From assembly GCA_022865305.1 (NCBI GenBank), contig JALHSP010000078.1, positions 42,891-106,890 of the forward strand: a stretch of 64,000 bases of DNA. The letters are read 5' to 3'. This document shows, one piece after another, positions 9,052-18,180 of the stretch. The number at the start of each line of letters is the position of its first letter. Position 1 is the first letter of the stretch. A model generated the notes under the pieces. The model had not been told where the DNA came from and made no database searches. It saw only the letters and a list, made by a program, of their open reading frames with translations. The DNA is from Bacteroidales bacterium (GTDB lineage: Bacteria > Bacteroidota > Bacteroidia > Bacteroidales > VadinHA17). A program made the position numbers and the translations under genes.

Positions 9052-10473
9052 TTAACCTTTAAGGGCCTCAATTTCTTTCAGCTTACCTATCTTTCGTAAA
9101 GGATAAATTGTTGCCAGCACTACCATAAGTACAACAATTACAGCCTGCCAGTAAAAATATGGGCCGAACCATGCGGTGGGCATTACTGCATCCCATCCCC
9201 AGTCTTCCATCATATTGGCCAGCTCCCCTTTCAACATAATCGGATAATAATAGAAGTATAAAATAAGCGGCACACTGGCCAGTAATCCGCATACCAGACC
9301 AATAGCCCCGAGCAACAACATTTCCATTGTAATAATCCTTTTCAGTTTCTTTTTCTGCATCCCGATCGCCACAAGAACACCGAATTCCCTTTTTCGCTCG
9401 GAAACCATCATCAGGACCGTTCCGAATATGCCAAAAAAAATGATAAAATATAGAAGCGCAAGCATTGCAGCTCCACTCTGACTGTCACCCTGGATTTGCT
9501 GATACAGTATTGGATTAAGCTCATACCAAGTTTTGGCTATTGTATTTTTATCGGGCAGGAGTGAGTTAATCCTGGCTTTTGCTGTTTTTATTGTCCGGTC
9601 TGATTTATCTGTAAGGTTAACAACAAGCGAGGTTATCTTGCCTTCAGCATCATAAAATTTCTGTGCTGCAGGTATTGTCATAATAATCAATTTGTTGTCT
9701 ATTTCGGGTGAAGGCATTTTTATTATTCCCCTGACCGGGAATATCCCGGTTGCAGAAACGCCGTGATACCCCTGCCCCATAAGAATCACTGAATCTCCGA
9801 TCGCAACTTTAAGATAACTGGCAAGCCTGTCGGACACAAGAATCCCTTCGTCATCGTTTGCCAGAAAGCCATTTGATACTTCAGAGCATTTAAGAATCTC
9901 CGGCATACAGAGTTCCTTTTCTTCATCGGTAAGTCCAAGTTCAAGCTCAAGCCTGGCAGACGATGAATAAGATCTGCCAAGATTCTTTTTCACCTTTTCA
10001 AGAACATTATCCGATATTGCACCTGCATCCTTCAGGCGCCTTATAGCCTCATCAGTGATCCTATATTTTACAAGTTTGCTTTCAGGATCCGAAAAGTTCT
10101 TTTCCTTTTCCGTGTCGATAGCAATGACAGCTGCTCCTTTTGTCTGTGTCCCGCTGGAGGCAAGAGTAAAAGATTCGAGGTGCGGGGAAACAGAAACAAC
10201 CTTATTAATCTCCGAAATTGCAGAAGCGATCGAGTCACTATAGTCGAATGAGTTATCAATTAACGGGTTATCCTGATATTTTACGTTTTGCACCTGTAAA
10301 TAACCCGTAAACGATTCGATAAAATTGTTTATCATATGATCATAACTTCCGAGCTGGTATGATCTCATAATAACCGCAAAAAAGACCGCGAAGAAAACAG
10401 ATGCTGAAGTAATAATAGTACGGCGCCTGTTCCGCCAGAGATTTCTCCACGCTATTTTGAATTCCTCTTTCAT
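9052..10473 (-). CDS. FtsX/LolE-type ABC permease (second subunit)
   Basis: 473-residue paralogue of the adjacent permease, with the same topology: an N-terminal helix after WRNLWRNRRRT, a periplasmic domain of about 280 residues, and three C-terminal helices flanking MVSERKREFGVLVAIGM. The family tail reads LKEIEALKG. It lies 18 bases after the LolA-like gene and 12 before its partner. Together with the ATPase these form a complete ABC unit; I infer envelope lipid or lipoprotein transfer from the LolA-like and barrel neighbours. Confidence 0.9.
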   Translation of the reverse strand: MKEEFKIAWRNLWRNRRRTIITSASVFFAVFFAVIMRSYQLGSYDHMINNFIESFTGYLQVQNVKYQDNPLIDNSFDYSDSIASAISEINKVVSVSPHLESFTLASSGTQTKGAAVIAIDTEKEKNFSDPESKLVKYRITDEAIRRLKDAGAISDNVLEKVKKNLGRSYSSSARLELELGLTDEEKELCMPEILKCSEVSNGFLANDDEGILVSDRLASYLKVAIGDSVILMGQGYHGVSATGIFPVRGIIKMPSPEIDNKLIIMTIPAAQKFYDAEGKITSLVVNLTDKSDRTIKTAKARINSLLPDKNTIAKTWYELNPILYQQIQGDSQSGAAMLALLYFIIFFGIFGTVLMMVSERKREFGVLVAIGMQKKKLKRIITMEMLLLGAIGLVCGLLASVPLILYFYYYPIMLKGELANMMEDWGWDAVMPTAWFGPYFYWQAVIVVLMVVLATIYPLRKIGKLKEIEALKG

Positions 10474-10491
10474 GGCATTTATTTTCTGATA

Positions 10492-11256
10492 TTAACGCAC
10501 CCTTTTCATGTTCTGCTGGGAAAAATAACTTTCCTCGACAGGTATATTGAATTTTATCTCCCGGATTTCAACAAGGGTTTTATTTTCGGGCTCTTCTTCC
10601 GGGACAAGTTCAATTTTTGAAGTTATTGTTCTTCCATCCATAATTTTGATGTCCGAACCGGTTTCAGTCCTTACCAGATAACCATCTTCATCGTACAATT
10701 CTGCCCTCAACACAAGAAAATCCTTCTTGTCAATCCACCGGATCTGCTTGCCCCAGACAATGGAGGCATCTTTTCTGGCTGTCATTTTAATTTTATAACA
10801 TGTCCGGCCGTCTATGTTCTCTTCTCCAACGATTTCATGTACATAATCAGTTACCACTGAAGATTCCCTCAGAATATCGTCGTTCGTATAATCCGATCCC
10901 ATCCAGCCCTGCGACATCATTGAGGGAGGCAGTTTAATGAGCCTGCTAATCGAAGGATTCCAGGTCCACATTTCAGAACCCCTTTTCAGAAAAGTTTGTC
11001 CTGCTTCTTTTGCCGGTGCAGTGATCAGTGTCAGCGCATAATCCCTTCCAAGGGTCCAGCTCTTGAATTCAATTGTCCTCTGCCACTCAGGTCTGATTAT
11101 TGTCATTGACATTACACTGTAACTGCTTTTCTCCCCGTTTAACTTCTCATCAGCCTTTCTGACAATATCAGCTGCACTAAGATCCTGTGCAAAAAGAGCA
11201 TTCATGCCTGATCCCTGAACCAGAAGAAAGAATATTATTGCACACCTGTTTTTCAT
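10492..11256 (-). CDS. outer-membrane lipoprotein-sorting protein, LolA-like (COG2834)
   Basis: Periplasmic LolA/LppX-fold protein of 254 residues. I chose the ATG at 11256 (MKNRCAIIFF), which gives a clean signal peptide ending near NALFAQ; an upstream ATG at 11280 would overlap the TetR gene. Motifs typical of the COG2834 family are visible, including RPEWQRTIEFKSW, KRGSEMWTWNPSISRLIKLP, QGWMGSDYTNDD and IVWGKQIRW. Such proteins are thought to carry lipids or lipoproteins across the periplasm and are frequently encoded with MMPL or FtsX transporters. It starts seven bases after the TetR stop. Confidence 0.85.
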   Translation of the reverse strand: MKNRCAIIFFLLVQGSGMNALFAQDLSAADIVRKADEKLNGEKSSYSVMSMTIIRPEWQRTIEFKSWTLGRDYALTLITAPAKEAGQTFLKRGSEMWTWNPSISRLIKLPPSMMSQGWMGSDYTNDDILRESSVVTDYVHEIVGEENIDGRTCYKIKMTARKDASIVWGKQIRWIDKKDFLVLRAELYDEDGYLVRTETGSDIKIMDGRTITSKIELVPEEEPENKTLVEIREIKFNIPVEESYFSQQNMKRVR

Positions 11257-11263
11257 AAATAAT

Positions 11264-11896
11264 CTATTTAAATAATTCAATTATCCTGTTTATAGCTTTA
11301 TCATTATCATCAGCATCTGAATAAATACTCTTCACTGCAAAACCCATCATGGTAATAAAAAACATATTGATCTCACTGTCAGGATCATATTGCTTCCCAA
11401 TTCTCTCTTTTTTTCTTAAGAAATAATCGGTGATCATTTTCATCATCTGCAGGGGGTAATAGTTGTCTCCTGGTTCATGGCCGGGGTGTATCAGGGAATC
11501 CGATTCCGGAAATGCTTTCAGAAACTGTTCCCTTACATCATTTTGCATTAAAAGCTGCATCAATAACCGCCAGAAATATCTTTTCCCCTTTAATAACACA
11601 TTAATTTTCTTTATAAAAAATTCAAATTCATCCTCAGAAAGGTATCCATCCCTGTCAATGTCCAGATACTTATATACTTCATTAACTGATTTATGAATAA
11701 TAGCCTTCAGCAAAGCTTCTTTGCTTTCAAAATAATTATACATCAGACCTTTTGACATCCCGGCATGCCTGGCAATATGGTTTATGGTCGTTCTATAGTA
11801 ACCTTCGTTTGCAAAGTGCTCAAGTGCAACGTCCATTATAAGGGTCATTTTCTCTTCCCTCATCTCCTTAAACTGCTGTGGTGTCCGTGGTGACAT
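11264..11896 (-). CDS. TetR-family regulator with an EF-hand-like loop
   Basis: 210-residue repressor-type protein. The N-terminal helix-turn-helix (about residues 20-63) contains TTINHIARHAGMSKGLMYNYF. Right after it, residues 79-90 read DIDRDGYLSEDE, an exact canonical EF-hand calcium loop (D1, D3, D5, G6, hydrophobic position 8, E12), followed by a helix FEFFIKKINVLLK. Such a loop at the start of the ligand domain is unexpected in TetR proteins. It is the first gene of the ABC/LolA-like operon and probably autoregulates; two similar operator-like sites lie just upstream at 11904-11966. Whether it binds calcium is untested. Confidence 0.92.
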   Translation of the reverse strand: MSPRTPQQFKEMREEKMTLIMDVALEHFANEGYYRTTINHIARHAGMSKGLMYNYFESKEALLKAIIHKSVNEVYKYLDIDRDGYLSEDEFEFFIKKINVLLKGKRYFWRLLMQLLMQNDVREQFLKAFPESDSLIHPGHEPGDNYYPLQMMKMITDYFLRKKERIGKQYDPDSEINMFFITMMGFAVKSIYSDADDNDKAINRIIELFK

Positions 11897-11903
11897 TATT
11901 TTT

Positions 11904-11966
11904 GATTAAACGTTCATTCAACAAATATTCCTTTAAAAAACCGTCTATGATTGAACGGTCAGTCAA
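11904..11966. promoter_or_regulatory. candidate twin TetR operators
   Basis: Two 18-base copies of one motif, GATTRAACGKTCAKTCAA, lie 45 bases apart at 11904-11921 and 11949-11966, directly upstream of the tetR start. They agree at 15 of 18 positions, and each is an imperfect palindrome (10 of 16 positions symmetric). The spacing and place suit autorepression of the operon. Operator function is inferred from position and symmetry only. Confidence 0.55.
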
Positions 11967-12471
11967 AGTTAAAACGTATATTTTATATAAACAAATTTTT
12001 AGATCAACAATTTAACAAAATCTGATTTTTGATTTGCAGAAAATGCATTTTGGTCTACCGATCGCAGGTAGAGTAATGAACACACACTAACCTACCGGAC
12101 TTCTCTTTATACATATCATTAATAACGATGGAACCATCAGATTCTTATAATCAAAATTATGTTTGCTTTGTAACTTTATTGCCTCAGGTATGATTTGAAT
12201 TGTAGCATTGAATCGATTAACAGAAATCGTGTAATAATTTTAAATAGTCCTCTTCCCTTCAAACTAATAAAAAAGATTTACTGAAAAAATATATGATGAT
12301 TTTATCTGTCAGTTACAGAGACTCAGTCTGAAAGACCTTATATCCGGAGGATTTGTTTCTTCCATCAAGACTTACCTATTTTAGCATATACCGAGCATAA
12401 CTATAAGATTAAAGAAATTTGTTTGTGATTTAATTAAGCTGTAAATTTGATATATAAATCTGTAGATAAAT
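11967..12471. other. A/T-rich intergenic region without recognisable gene
   Basis: About 500 bases between the tetR promoter region and the left end of the IS21 element. I see no convincing reading frame, RNA gene or repeat. It presumably holds promoter elements, and originally continued directly into the sequence now beyond base 15014 before the insertion. Confidence 0.5.
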
Positions 12472-12532
12472 TGTTTATTCAGGACAAATTGACCCCCCAT
12501 TCAGGTTAATTGACCCCCTTGCCGGAGGCAAC
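12472..12532. repeat. IS21 left terminal repeats
   Basis: Left end of the IS, holding two copies of the ATTGACCCCC motif, each preceded by a TTCAGG-like stretch. These are inverted relative to the right-end set and represent the transposase recognition end downstream of istB. Confidence 0.7.
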
Positions 12533-12589
12533 ATCCCCGAAGGGCAACCGAAGAACGGATTACAATGAACGCTTAAAAACTTTTTAAAA

Positions 12590-13318
12590 TTAATCTTTTT
12601 TCTTTCTTCTCATCGACTCGCCGGATAATTCTACTCTGTGAGAAGTATGTACCAACCGATCAAGTATTGCATCTGCAATAGTGCTTTCTCCTATTACATC
12701 GTACCATTTGTCAACGGGTAACTGTGATGCTATAATAGTTGAGCATTTCTGGTGCCGGTCCTCAATAATCTCAAGTAACATCATCCGGGTCATGTCATCC
12801 AGTGGCTGCATACCAAAATCATCAATGATGATCAGATCTTGTTTTTCGATACGTTTAATCTGTCTTATGTACGACTCATCTGCTTTTGACATCCGGAGCA
12901 TTGTAAATAATTTTTGTGCAATAAAGTAATTAACCTTGTAACCAAGCTGACAGGCCTGATGTCCCAATGCCGATGCGATAAAACTCTTACCAACACCCGT
13001 TTGTCCTGTGATTAGAACATTTTCGCCATTTTTCACAAAGCTTCCGTCAGAAAAACGCAGTAGTTGTGTTTTGTTTAGACCACGTGGAGTAAAGAAGTCT
13101 ATTTCTTCCATGCTGGCCCTGATTCGGAACTTTGCATTCTGTAATCTGCGGCTTGCTTTTAAGTTTTCTCTCTCATCCCATTCTGCTTGTAACAGCAGGT
13201 TGAGTAGTTCGTCATTATCTATTGATTGCAAGTTCTTTGTCGATACAATACCTTCATAAGCAGCTCTCATTCCTGGGAGTCTTAGCTGTTGCATTAGATG
13301 CTGGATTTCATGTGTCAT
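12590..13318 (-). CDS. istB: IS21-like transposition helper ATPase
   Basis: 242-residue AAA+ ATPase that assists IstA in target selection. Walker A reads TGQTGVGKS (about 101-109) and Walker B LIIIDDFGM; the N-terminal region has the IstB hallmark LRLPGMRAAYEG. Length is normal and the gene starts 17 bases after istA. Close homologues include DnaC-like loaders, but the pairing with istA makes IstB certain. Confidence 0.96.
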   Translation of the reverse strand: MTHEIQHLMQQLRLPGMRAAYEGIVSTKNLQSIDNDELLNLLLQAEWDERENLKASRRLQNAKFRIRASMEEIDFFTPRGLNKTQLLRFSDGSFVKNGENVLITGQTGVGKSFIASALGHQACQLGYKVNYFIAQKLFTMLRMSKADESYIRQIKRIEKQDLIIIDDFGMQPLDDMTRMMLLEIIEDRHQKCSTIIASQLPVDKWYDVIGESTIADAILDRLVHTSHRVELSGESMRRKKKD

Positions 13319-13335
13319 TGGCTTTTTAGTTTGGT

Positions 13336-14814
13336 TTATTTATAGTATTCTGCTCCTCGTATGTTTTCATGCAAGGGCAGAGTTAAATTTTCTTTTTTAG
13401 TGTCTAAACGATCAAGTTTATTATTTATAATCTGTTCTATTACTTTATAGTTAAATGCGCCAAAAGCGGTTGCTCGCTGACAAGCTGCGATAAGACGATC
13501 CCTCCCTGCTTTCTTCTCAAAGGAGAGTATCCCAACACAGCTTCGGTAGGTTTGCTCGGGGTAAGATTTATTTTCAAGCACACGACCTATAAAAGCTTTC
13601 ACATCCGGATGAATGTGACCGGCCCACTCGATAAACTTCGATGGATTCCACTCGCTTACAAATTGATGACTTGAAGGAAGATGTTCTTTAAGTGTTGTGT
13701 ACTTATGAGGCCTGCGATCTCGTAAATGGTAAGCAATGCGCTCTCCTGCGAGATATACACTAACATGTGTTGCAGTATAAACTATCTTAACTTTATTACC
13801 TATATACAGGAAAGGAACACTATAGTAATGCCGGTCTTTATGTAATTGAACATGGCAGTTCTTCATTACTTTAACCTGAAGATACTCTTTCAGTTCCCAA
13901 GGCTCCTGGGGAAATGGTTTCAGATGAGATCTTTCGCTGTTCTCAAACAGATCATTTCGGCTTTCTTCTCTTCCTTGGAGTGGAAGGTTATTATGAACCT
14001 CCAGAAGCTCAAAGATGGCTTCATTAAGCTCTTCGAGGCTTGTGAACACCTTATTACGAAGTGGAGCAAAAATGCGGGTATAAATAATCTGAACCATTCT
14101 TTCTACCCATGCCTTGTCGCGTGGCTTACGGCTACGAGTGGGGAGTATAGCCATGCCGTAATGATTGCCAAGATCAAGAAGATCCCGGTTTATATCCGCT
14201 TCGTAACGATTGGCCTTGTCAACTGCCGATTTCATATTATCCGGAACCAGAACATTCGTAGCACCGCCAAAGTAGTTCAGAGAATGCACAATGCTTGGCA
14301 GAAGATCCTCTTTTCGTTGGCTCTCACAGGCTCTGACATAGGTTTTGCCACTAAACCCAAGTACCGATACAAAAGCTTCTACCTCTCTTATTTCTCCGGT
14401 ATCAGGATTAACAATAGATGGCTTGTAACCTGTAAAGTCAATATATAACTTATCCCCGGCAAGCTGTTCAATATGAAGAGATGCATCTTTATTATGAAGC
14501 CATTGATTTAAGTACTCACAAAAATGTCCGTAACAATATCCGTCAGGGTGTTTTAAACGGTATTCGCCCCATAATATCTGTCTGGTAACACCTTTTCGTC
14601 CAAGCTCTTTTTTAACGTACGGAAAGAAGTCAAACAGGGTCTCCCTGCGAGAGTTTTGTTGTTGTTCTGTTGTCAGATCGTTTTTTGCAAGATAACTCTT
14701 GACCGTGTTTTTGGATAAGTTAAGTTCCCTGGCTATTGCCTTTTTAGCATACCCCAGTTTGCTTAAAATACCGATTTGTTTTATAACCTCCATTTCTATC
14801 GTCCTGTTTGCCAT
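13336..14814 (-). CDS. istA: IS21-family transposase
   Basis: 492-residue DDE transposase. An N-terminal helix-turn-helix (about 10-40, with LGYAKKAIARELNLSKNTVK) is followed by the integrase catalytic core; likely catalytic residues are the Asp in KLYIDFTGYK, the Asp in VPDNMKSAV and the Glu in DKAWVERMV. A C-terminal beta domain follows. The frame is intact and of usual length, so the element is potentially functional. Confidence 0.96.
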   Translation of the reverse strand: MANRTIEMEVIKQIGILSKLGYAKKAIARELNLSKNTVKSYLAKNDLTTEQQQNSRRETLFDFFPYVKKELGRKGVTRQILWGEYRLKHPDGYCYGHFCEYLNQWLHNKDASLHIEQLAGDKLYIDFTGYKPSIVNPDTGEIREVEAFVSVLGFSGKTYVRACESQRKEDLLPSIVHSLNYFGGATNVLVPDNMKSAVDKANRYEADINRDLLDLGNHYGMAILPTRSRKPRDKAWVERMVQIIYTRIFAPLRNKVFTSLEELNEAIFELLEVHNNLPLQGREESRNDLFENSERSHLKPFPQEPWELKEYLQVKVMKNCHVQLHKDRHYYSVPFLYIGNKVKIVYTATHVSVYLAGERIAYHLRDRRPHKYTTLKEHLPSSHQFVSEWNPSKFIEWAGHIHPDVKAFIGRVLENKSYPEQTYRSCVGILSFEKKAGRDRLIAACQRATAFGAFNYKVIEQIINNKLDRLDTKKENLTLPLHENIRGAEYYK

Positions 14815-14855
14815 CGTATCTGTTTTTCTTACAAAGCAAAAAAACAGTCCGTTCT

Positions 14856-15014
14856 TAGGGGGTCAATATGCCGGAATGTCAGACAATATTTTATCCCAGG
14901 GGGGTCAATATTGCCGGAATGTCAGACAAAAACTTGCTCTTTAGGGGGGTCAATTAGCCTGAATGGGGGGTCAAATAATTCTGAACAGGGGGTCAATTAA
15001 TTTCTGAATATACA
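14856..15014. repeat. IS21 right-end repeat cluster
   Basis: Five related copies of a motif of 22-32 bases containing GGGGGTCAAT lie at about 14856-14886, 14898-14929, 14942-14964, 14965-14987 and 14988-15010. The first two share GCCGGAATGTCAGACAA, the others end CTGAAT or CTGAACA. They form the upstream end of the element and are probably IstA binding sites. The copy number is high compared with the two seen at the left end. Confidence 0.75.
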
Positions 15015-15042
15015 GATAATTTAAATCCTAATAAATATTGTA

Positions 15043-15786
15043 ATGAAAAAGCTGGATAAAAATTCCTTAGCGGGTATTCTAATTGTCATTTCAATAATCT
15101 TGGCATTTTCATGTAAAAAGAAACCATCTCTGCCGGTGATTACAACTGCCAACATAACCTCTATTACTCAAACTACGGCGTCATCAGGAGGTAATGTAAC
15201 ATCAGATGGAGGCGCTGAAGTTACTGTCAAAGGCGTATGCTGGGGGATCACCCCAAAACCAATCATCGCAAATTCAAAAACTAATGATGGTACAGGTATA
15301 GGTAGTTTTACCAGTAATTTGGAAGGACTCACACCCAACACTTTGTACTATGTGAGGGCTTATGCTATCAACAGTGCCGGGACAACATTTGGAAATGAAA
15401 TAAGTTTTACAACATCTTCATATCCTAAATGGGTCGCAACGCAAGATTATTACAATGAAACGGAACCTTTAAATTCTATAGTTACTGAATTATATGGCTC
15501 AAATTATCGGATAGCTGATTGGAATGACTTAGTAAATTATAGCCAAACACATGATATAAGTGCCTGGGCTGACAGTATCGGTATGTTAAAAAGTTCTTCA
15601 TATGGTTTTTTGGTTACCAGAGACGGATCTCATTATTGGAGTGGTAATAGGCATTATTGGATTGATAGACATGATGGTGTAGTACCATACAATTGGTTAG
15701 TTCACGCTACCATCAACAATCATTTTATTGACTTGGGTTCGTGGTACTCAATTAAGTTAAGATTATTATGCTATAGAATTAATTAA
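15043..15786 (+). CDS. lipoprotein with fibronectin-like repeat
   Basis: 247-residue predicted lipoprotein. The N-terminal signal ends in a lipobox (LAFSC, C24). Residues about 33-126 form a fibronectin type III-like unit (VKGVCWGITPKPI ... YYVRAYAINSAG) shared with the larger protein at 24149-26191. The C-terminal 120 residues are rich in Trp and Tyr and I do not recognise the domain. The start lies only 28 bases beyond the IS21 end, so the native promoter has probably been separated from the gene. Confidence 0.75.
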   Translation: MKKLDKNSLAGILIVISIILAFSCKKKPSLPVITTANITSITQTTASSGGNVTSDGGAEVTVKGVCWGITPKPIIANSKTNDGTGIGSFTSNLEGLTPNTLYYVRAYAINSAGTTFGNEISFTTSSYPKWVATQDYYNETEPLNSIVTELYGSNYRIADWNDLVNYSQTHDISAWADSIGMLKSSSYGFLVTRDGSHYWSGNRHYWIDRHDGVVPYNWLVHATINNHFIDLGSWYSIKLRLLCYRIN

Positions 15787-15821
15787 GGACGAGTAATAGA
15801 ATTTACGCAAAAATAAAAGTT

Positions 15822-17621
15822 TTATTTGATAATAATCTTATTTCTGAACACCTTATCCCCTCTCAGTTCAATGATATAAATCCCTGCCGGAAGATTACCC
15901 TTTTCCAATTCAATTTTATTTGATGAGAGTTTATCAATCTCAAATACTATATTACCGGAAAAATTAAAAACTGATAATCTGTAATTAAACAAATTCATAT
16001 CATTTAATTCTATTGTTGTTCTATCAGTGAACGGATTGGGGTAAATGTTTATCTTCTGATCAGAGATTTCAGTTATTCCAGTAATATTATCAAAGTTAAT
16101 ATCATCTATATACCAGCCGCTGCTGACATCATTAGTAAACGAATTACCATCATCAGCCGAATGAAAATAAAATCCAAGTTTAACTTTTTTATTGGCATAA
16201 GAAGACAGAGAAACATAATATGGTGACCATGCCCCACTACTCGTGTTGATAAATTGGCTTGAGATTGTCTCCCATGTGATGCCATCATTTGTAGTTATCT
16301 GAACCTCTCCCCAGTCGTTGGTAGAGAAACTGAACCAGTGCCAGAACCGGAAAGCCGGATTCTCTGAGGCTGCCGGTACTATGAACGGAGGACTTATCAG
16401 TCTGCTGTCTGATGCCTGCTGATAATTTCCCTCCAGGTTTGTACCTGCACTATTTTCGCCACTATGGGCAGAACCAGGTCCGCTTGCCGGTGATCCTGCT
16501 TCCCAGCTTCCCTCATCAACCGACCAGTCGCCAAATCCCGATTCAAATCCTTCAGGACTATTCAATACATACGGACCGGTAACCAGTGAAACATCATCCA
16601 TATACCAGCCACTGCTCACGTCAGAAGTAAACGAATTACCATCATCTGCCGAATGAAAATAAAAAGCAAGCTGAACTGTAGAACCGGCATACTTTGAAAT
16701 ATTTATGGATCCGTAAGACCACGCATCTCCCCCCTGGTTATCCATCCGGACAGATATTGTTTCCCATTCTCCATTATTGGCTTTGATCTGAACTTCTCCC
16801 CAGTCGTTGGTGGAAAAACTAAACCAGTACCAGAACCGGAACCGAGGATTCTCCGAGGCTGCCGGTACTATGAACGGAGGACATATCAGTCTGCTGTCCG
16901 ATGCCTGCTGATAATTACCATCGATATTTGTTCCTATACATTTTTCTCCACTATGAGCACTACCAGGACCCCCTGAAGGAGTTCCTGACTCCCAGGTCCC
17001 CTCATCAACTGACCAGTCGCCAAATCCCGATTCAAATCCTTCAGGACTATTCAATACATACGGACCGGTAACCAGTGAAACATCATCCATATACCAGCCA
17101 CTGCTCACGTCAGAAGTAAACGAATTACCATCATCTGCCGAATGAAAATAGAAAGCAAGCTGAACTGTAGAACCGGCATACTTTGAAATATCTATGGATC
17201 CGTAAGACCACGCATCTCCCCCCTGGTTATCCATCCGGACAGATATTGTTTCCCATTCTCCATTATTGGCTTTGATCTGAACTTCTCCCCAGTCGTTGGT
17301 GGAAAAACTAAACCAGTACCAGAACCGTAACCGAGGATGCTCTGAGGCTGCAGGTACCACAAATGAAGAATGTCTGATCAGCCTGCTCGATACCGGCTGA
17401 CTGTAATTTCCACCCAGGACCGTTGCCGCACATTTTGTACCTTCATGCGCTGAATTAGGTCCACTTGTAGGGGTGCCCACTTCCCATGTGCCGGCATCAA
17501 CATGCCAATTAATTGTCCAGTCTCCTTCAAAGTCCTCAGACCAAAGAACACCTTTTTGTTGTGAATAGGTCACTATAGAAGCCGATAAGGCTATCATTGT
17601 GAAAAGAAATAATTTTTTCAT
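15822..17621 (-). CDS. secreted three-module protein with T9SS sorting domain
   Basis: About 599 residues from the ATG at 17621 (MKKLFLFTMIALSAS, signal peptide); the frame is open further upstream but that part lacks a signal. The body has three modules of about 163 residues, each with a core such as RFWYWFSFSTNDWGEVQI followed by SSGWYMDDVS, resembling jelly-roll carbohydrate-binding or MAM-like folds. Modules one and two are nearly identical in DNA. The last 80 residues are a T9SS type A sorting domain with NIYPNPFTD, so the product is exported by type IX secretion and attached to or released from the surface. Ligand unknown. Confidence 0.85.
   Translation of the reverse strand: MKKLFLFTMIALSASIVTYSQQKGVLWSEDFEGDWTINWHVDAGTWEVGTPTSGPNSAHEGTKCAATVLGGNYSQPVSSRLIRHSSFVVPAASEHPRLRFWYWFSFSTNDWGEVQIKANNGEWETISVRMDNQGGDAWSYGSIDISKYAGSTVQLAFYFHSADDGNSFTSDVSSGWYMDDVSLVTGPYVLNSPEGFESGFGDWSVDEGTWESGTPSGGPGSAHSGEKCIGTNIDGNYQQASDSRLICPPFIVPAASENPRFRFWYWFSFSTNDWGEVQIKANNGEWETISVRMDNQGGDAWSYGSINISKYAGSTVQLAFYFHSADDGNSFTSDVSSGWYMDDVSLVTGPYVLNSPEGFESGFGDWSVDEGSWEAGSPASGPGSAHSGENSAGTNLEGNYQQASDSRLISPPFIVPAASENPAFRFWHWFSFSTNDWGEVQITTNDGITWETISSQFINTSSGAWSPYYVSLSSYANKKVKLGFYFHSADDGNSFTNDVSSGWYIDDINFDNITGITEISDQKINIYPNPFTDRTTIELNDMNLFNYRLSVFNFSGNIVFEIDKLSSNKIELEKGNLPAGIYIIELRGDKVFRNKIIIK
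16522..17340 (-). repeat. near-identical 489-base intragenic repeat
   Basis: The same block starts at 16522 and again at 17011, exactly 489 bases (163 codons) later, and stays almost base-identical for more than 300 bases. A more diverged third copy covers about 16030-16520. Conservation of silent positions points to recent duplication or gene conversion between modules of the secreted protein. Confidence 0.85.
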
Positions 17622-18180
17622 AACAAAGGATTTATTAAATCGAATTTGAAAAATTAGGGTCGATGGTAATTTTACGATTTGCCTTGTTAAAGTTAAGTAA
17701 ATCATAACTAAAAATCAAATAAATCGTATGAATAATATATCTTATTCTCGTTTGAGAATAAACCACTTAAACCATTTAACTCATTACTCCTGAAAAGAAA
17801 AACCAGTATAGTAACAGAGAACAAGAATGGATACAAAGTAGGTGATAATAAGTCGAAAATAATTGATTTTTATACTGACCAAAACACTCCAGATATGATC
17901 TTTTTATGATACATCATAATCTTTTAGAACTAATATGGACAAGTCAACGGCACGCTCATCACCTTCCTTGTCTATCATATCAGATAATAAGTCTCTTACT
18001 TTCCATTATTCGTCAAATCTCTTCCAGATTTCAATATATATTCACGTCTCATAGACAAGGCCGTCTTCCGTTCTTACAAACCCATTTTTGTCACATTGGA
18101 AGGGCAATTGTTAGAGCTGATCAACATTCTATATTTGTAAATAAAACATGCCATACAACATACCAGAATTTGTAAAAGTT
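17622..18180. other. intergenic region without recognisable gene
   Basis: About 560 A/T-rich bases between two minus-strand T9SS cargo genes. An 89-codon plus-strand frame at 17906-18175 has no recognisable domain and no family-like composition. It could contain a decayed gene, since short open pieces appear on both strands, but I cannot name one. Confidence 0.4.

Larger units (their letters stand above)
12472..15014 (-). mobile_element. complete IS21-family insertion sequence
   Basis: A 2.54-kb element with the two IS21 genes istA and istB on the minus strand. Its ends are related inverted repeats: the left begins TGTTTATTCAGG and the right, read from outside inward, TGTATATTCAGA; both run into GACCCCC blocks. 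Multiple internal copies of the GGGGGTCAAT motif lie near both ends, as is usual for IS21 transposase binding sites. The flanks read GATAAAT on the left and GATAATT on the right, a seven-base near-match that could be a target duplication with one change. Both genes are open, so the element may be active. Confidence 0.88.

Noticed and set aside
17906..18175. 89-codon plus-strand frame between two T9SS genes
   Set aside because: No family-like composition, no clear start signal, and no domain I can recognise; probably chance or a remnant.
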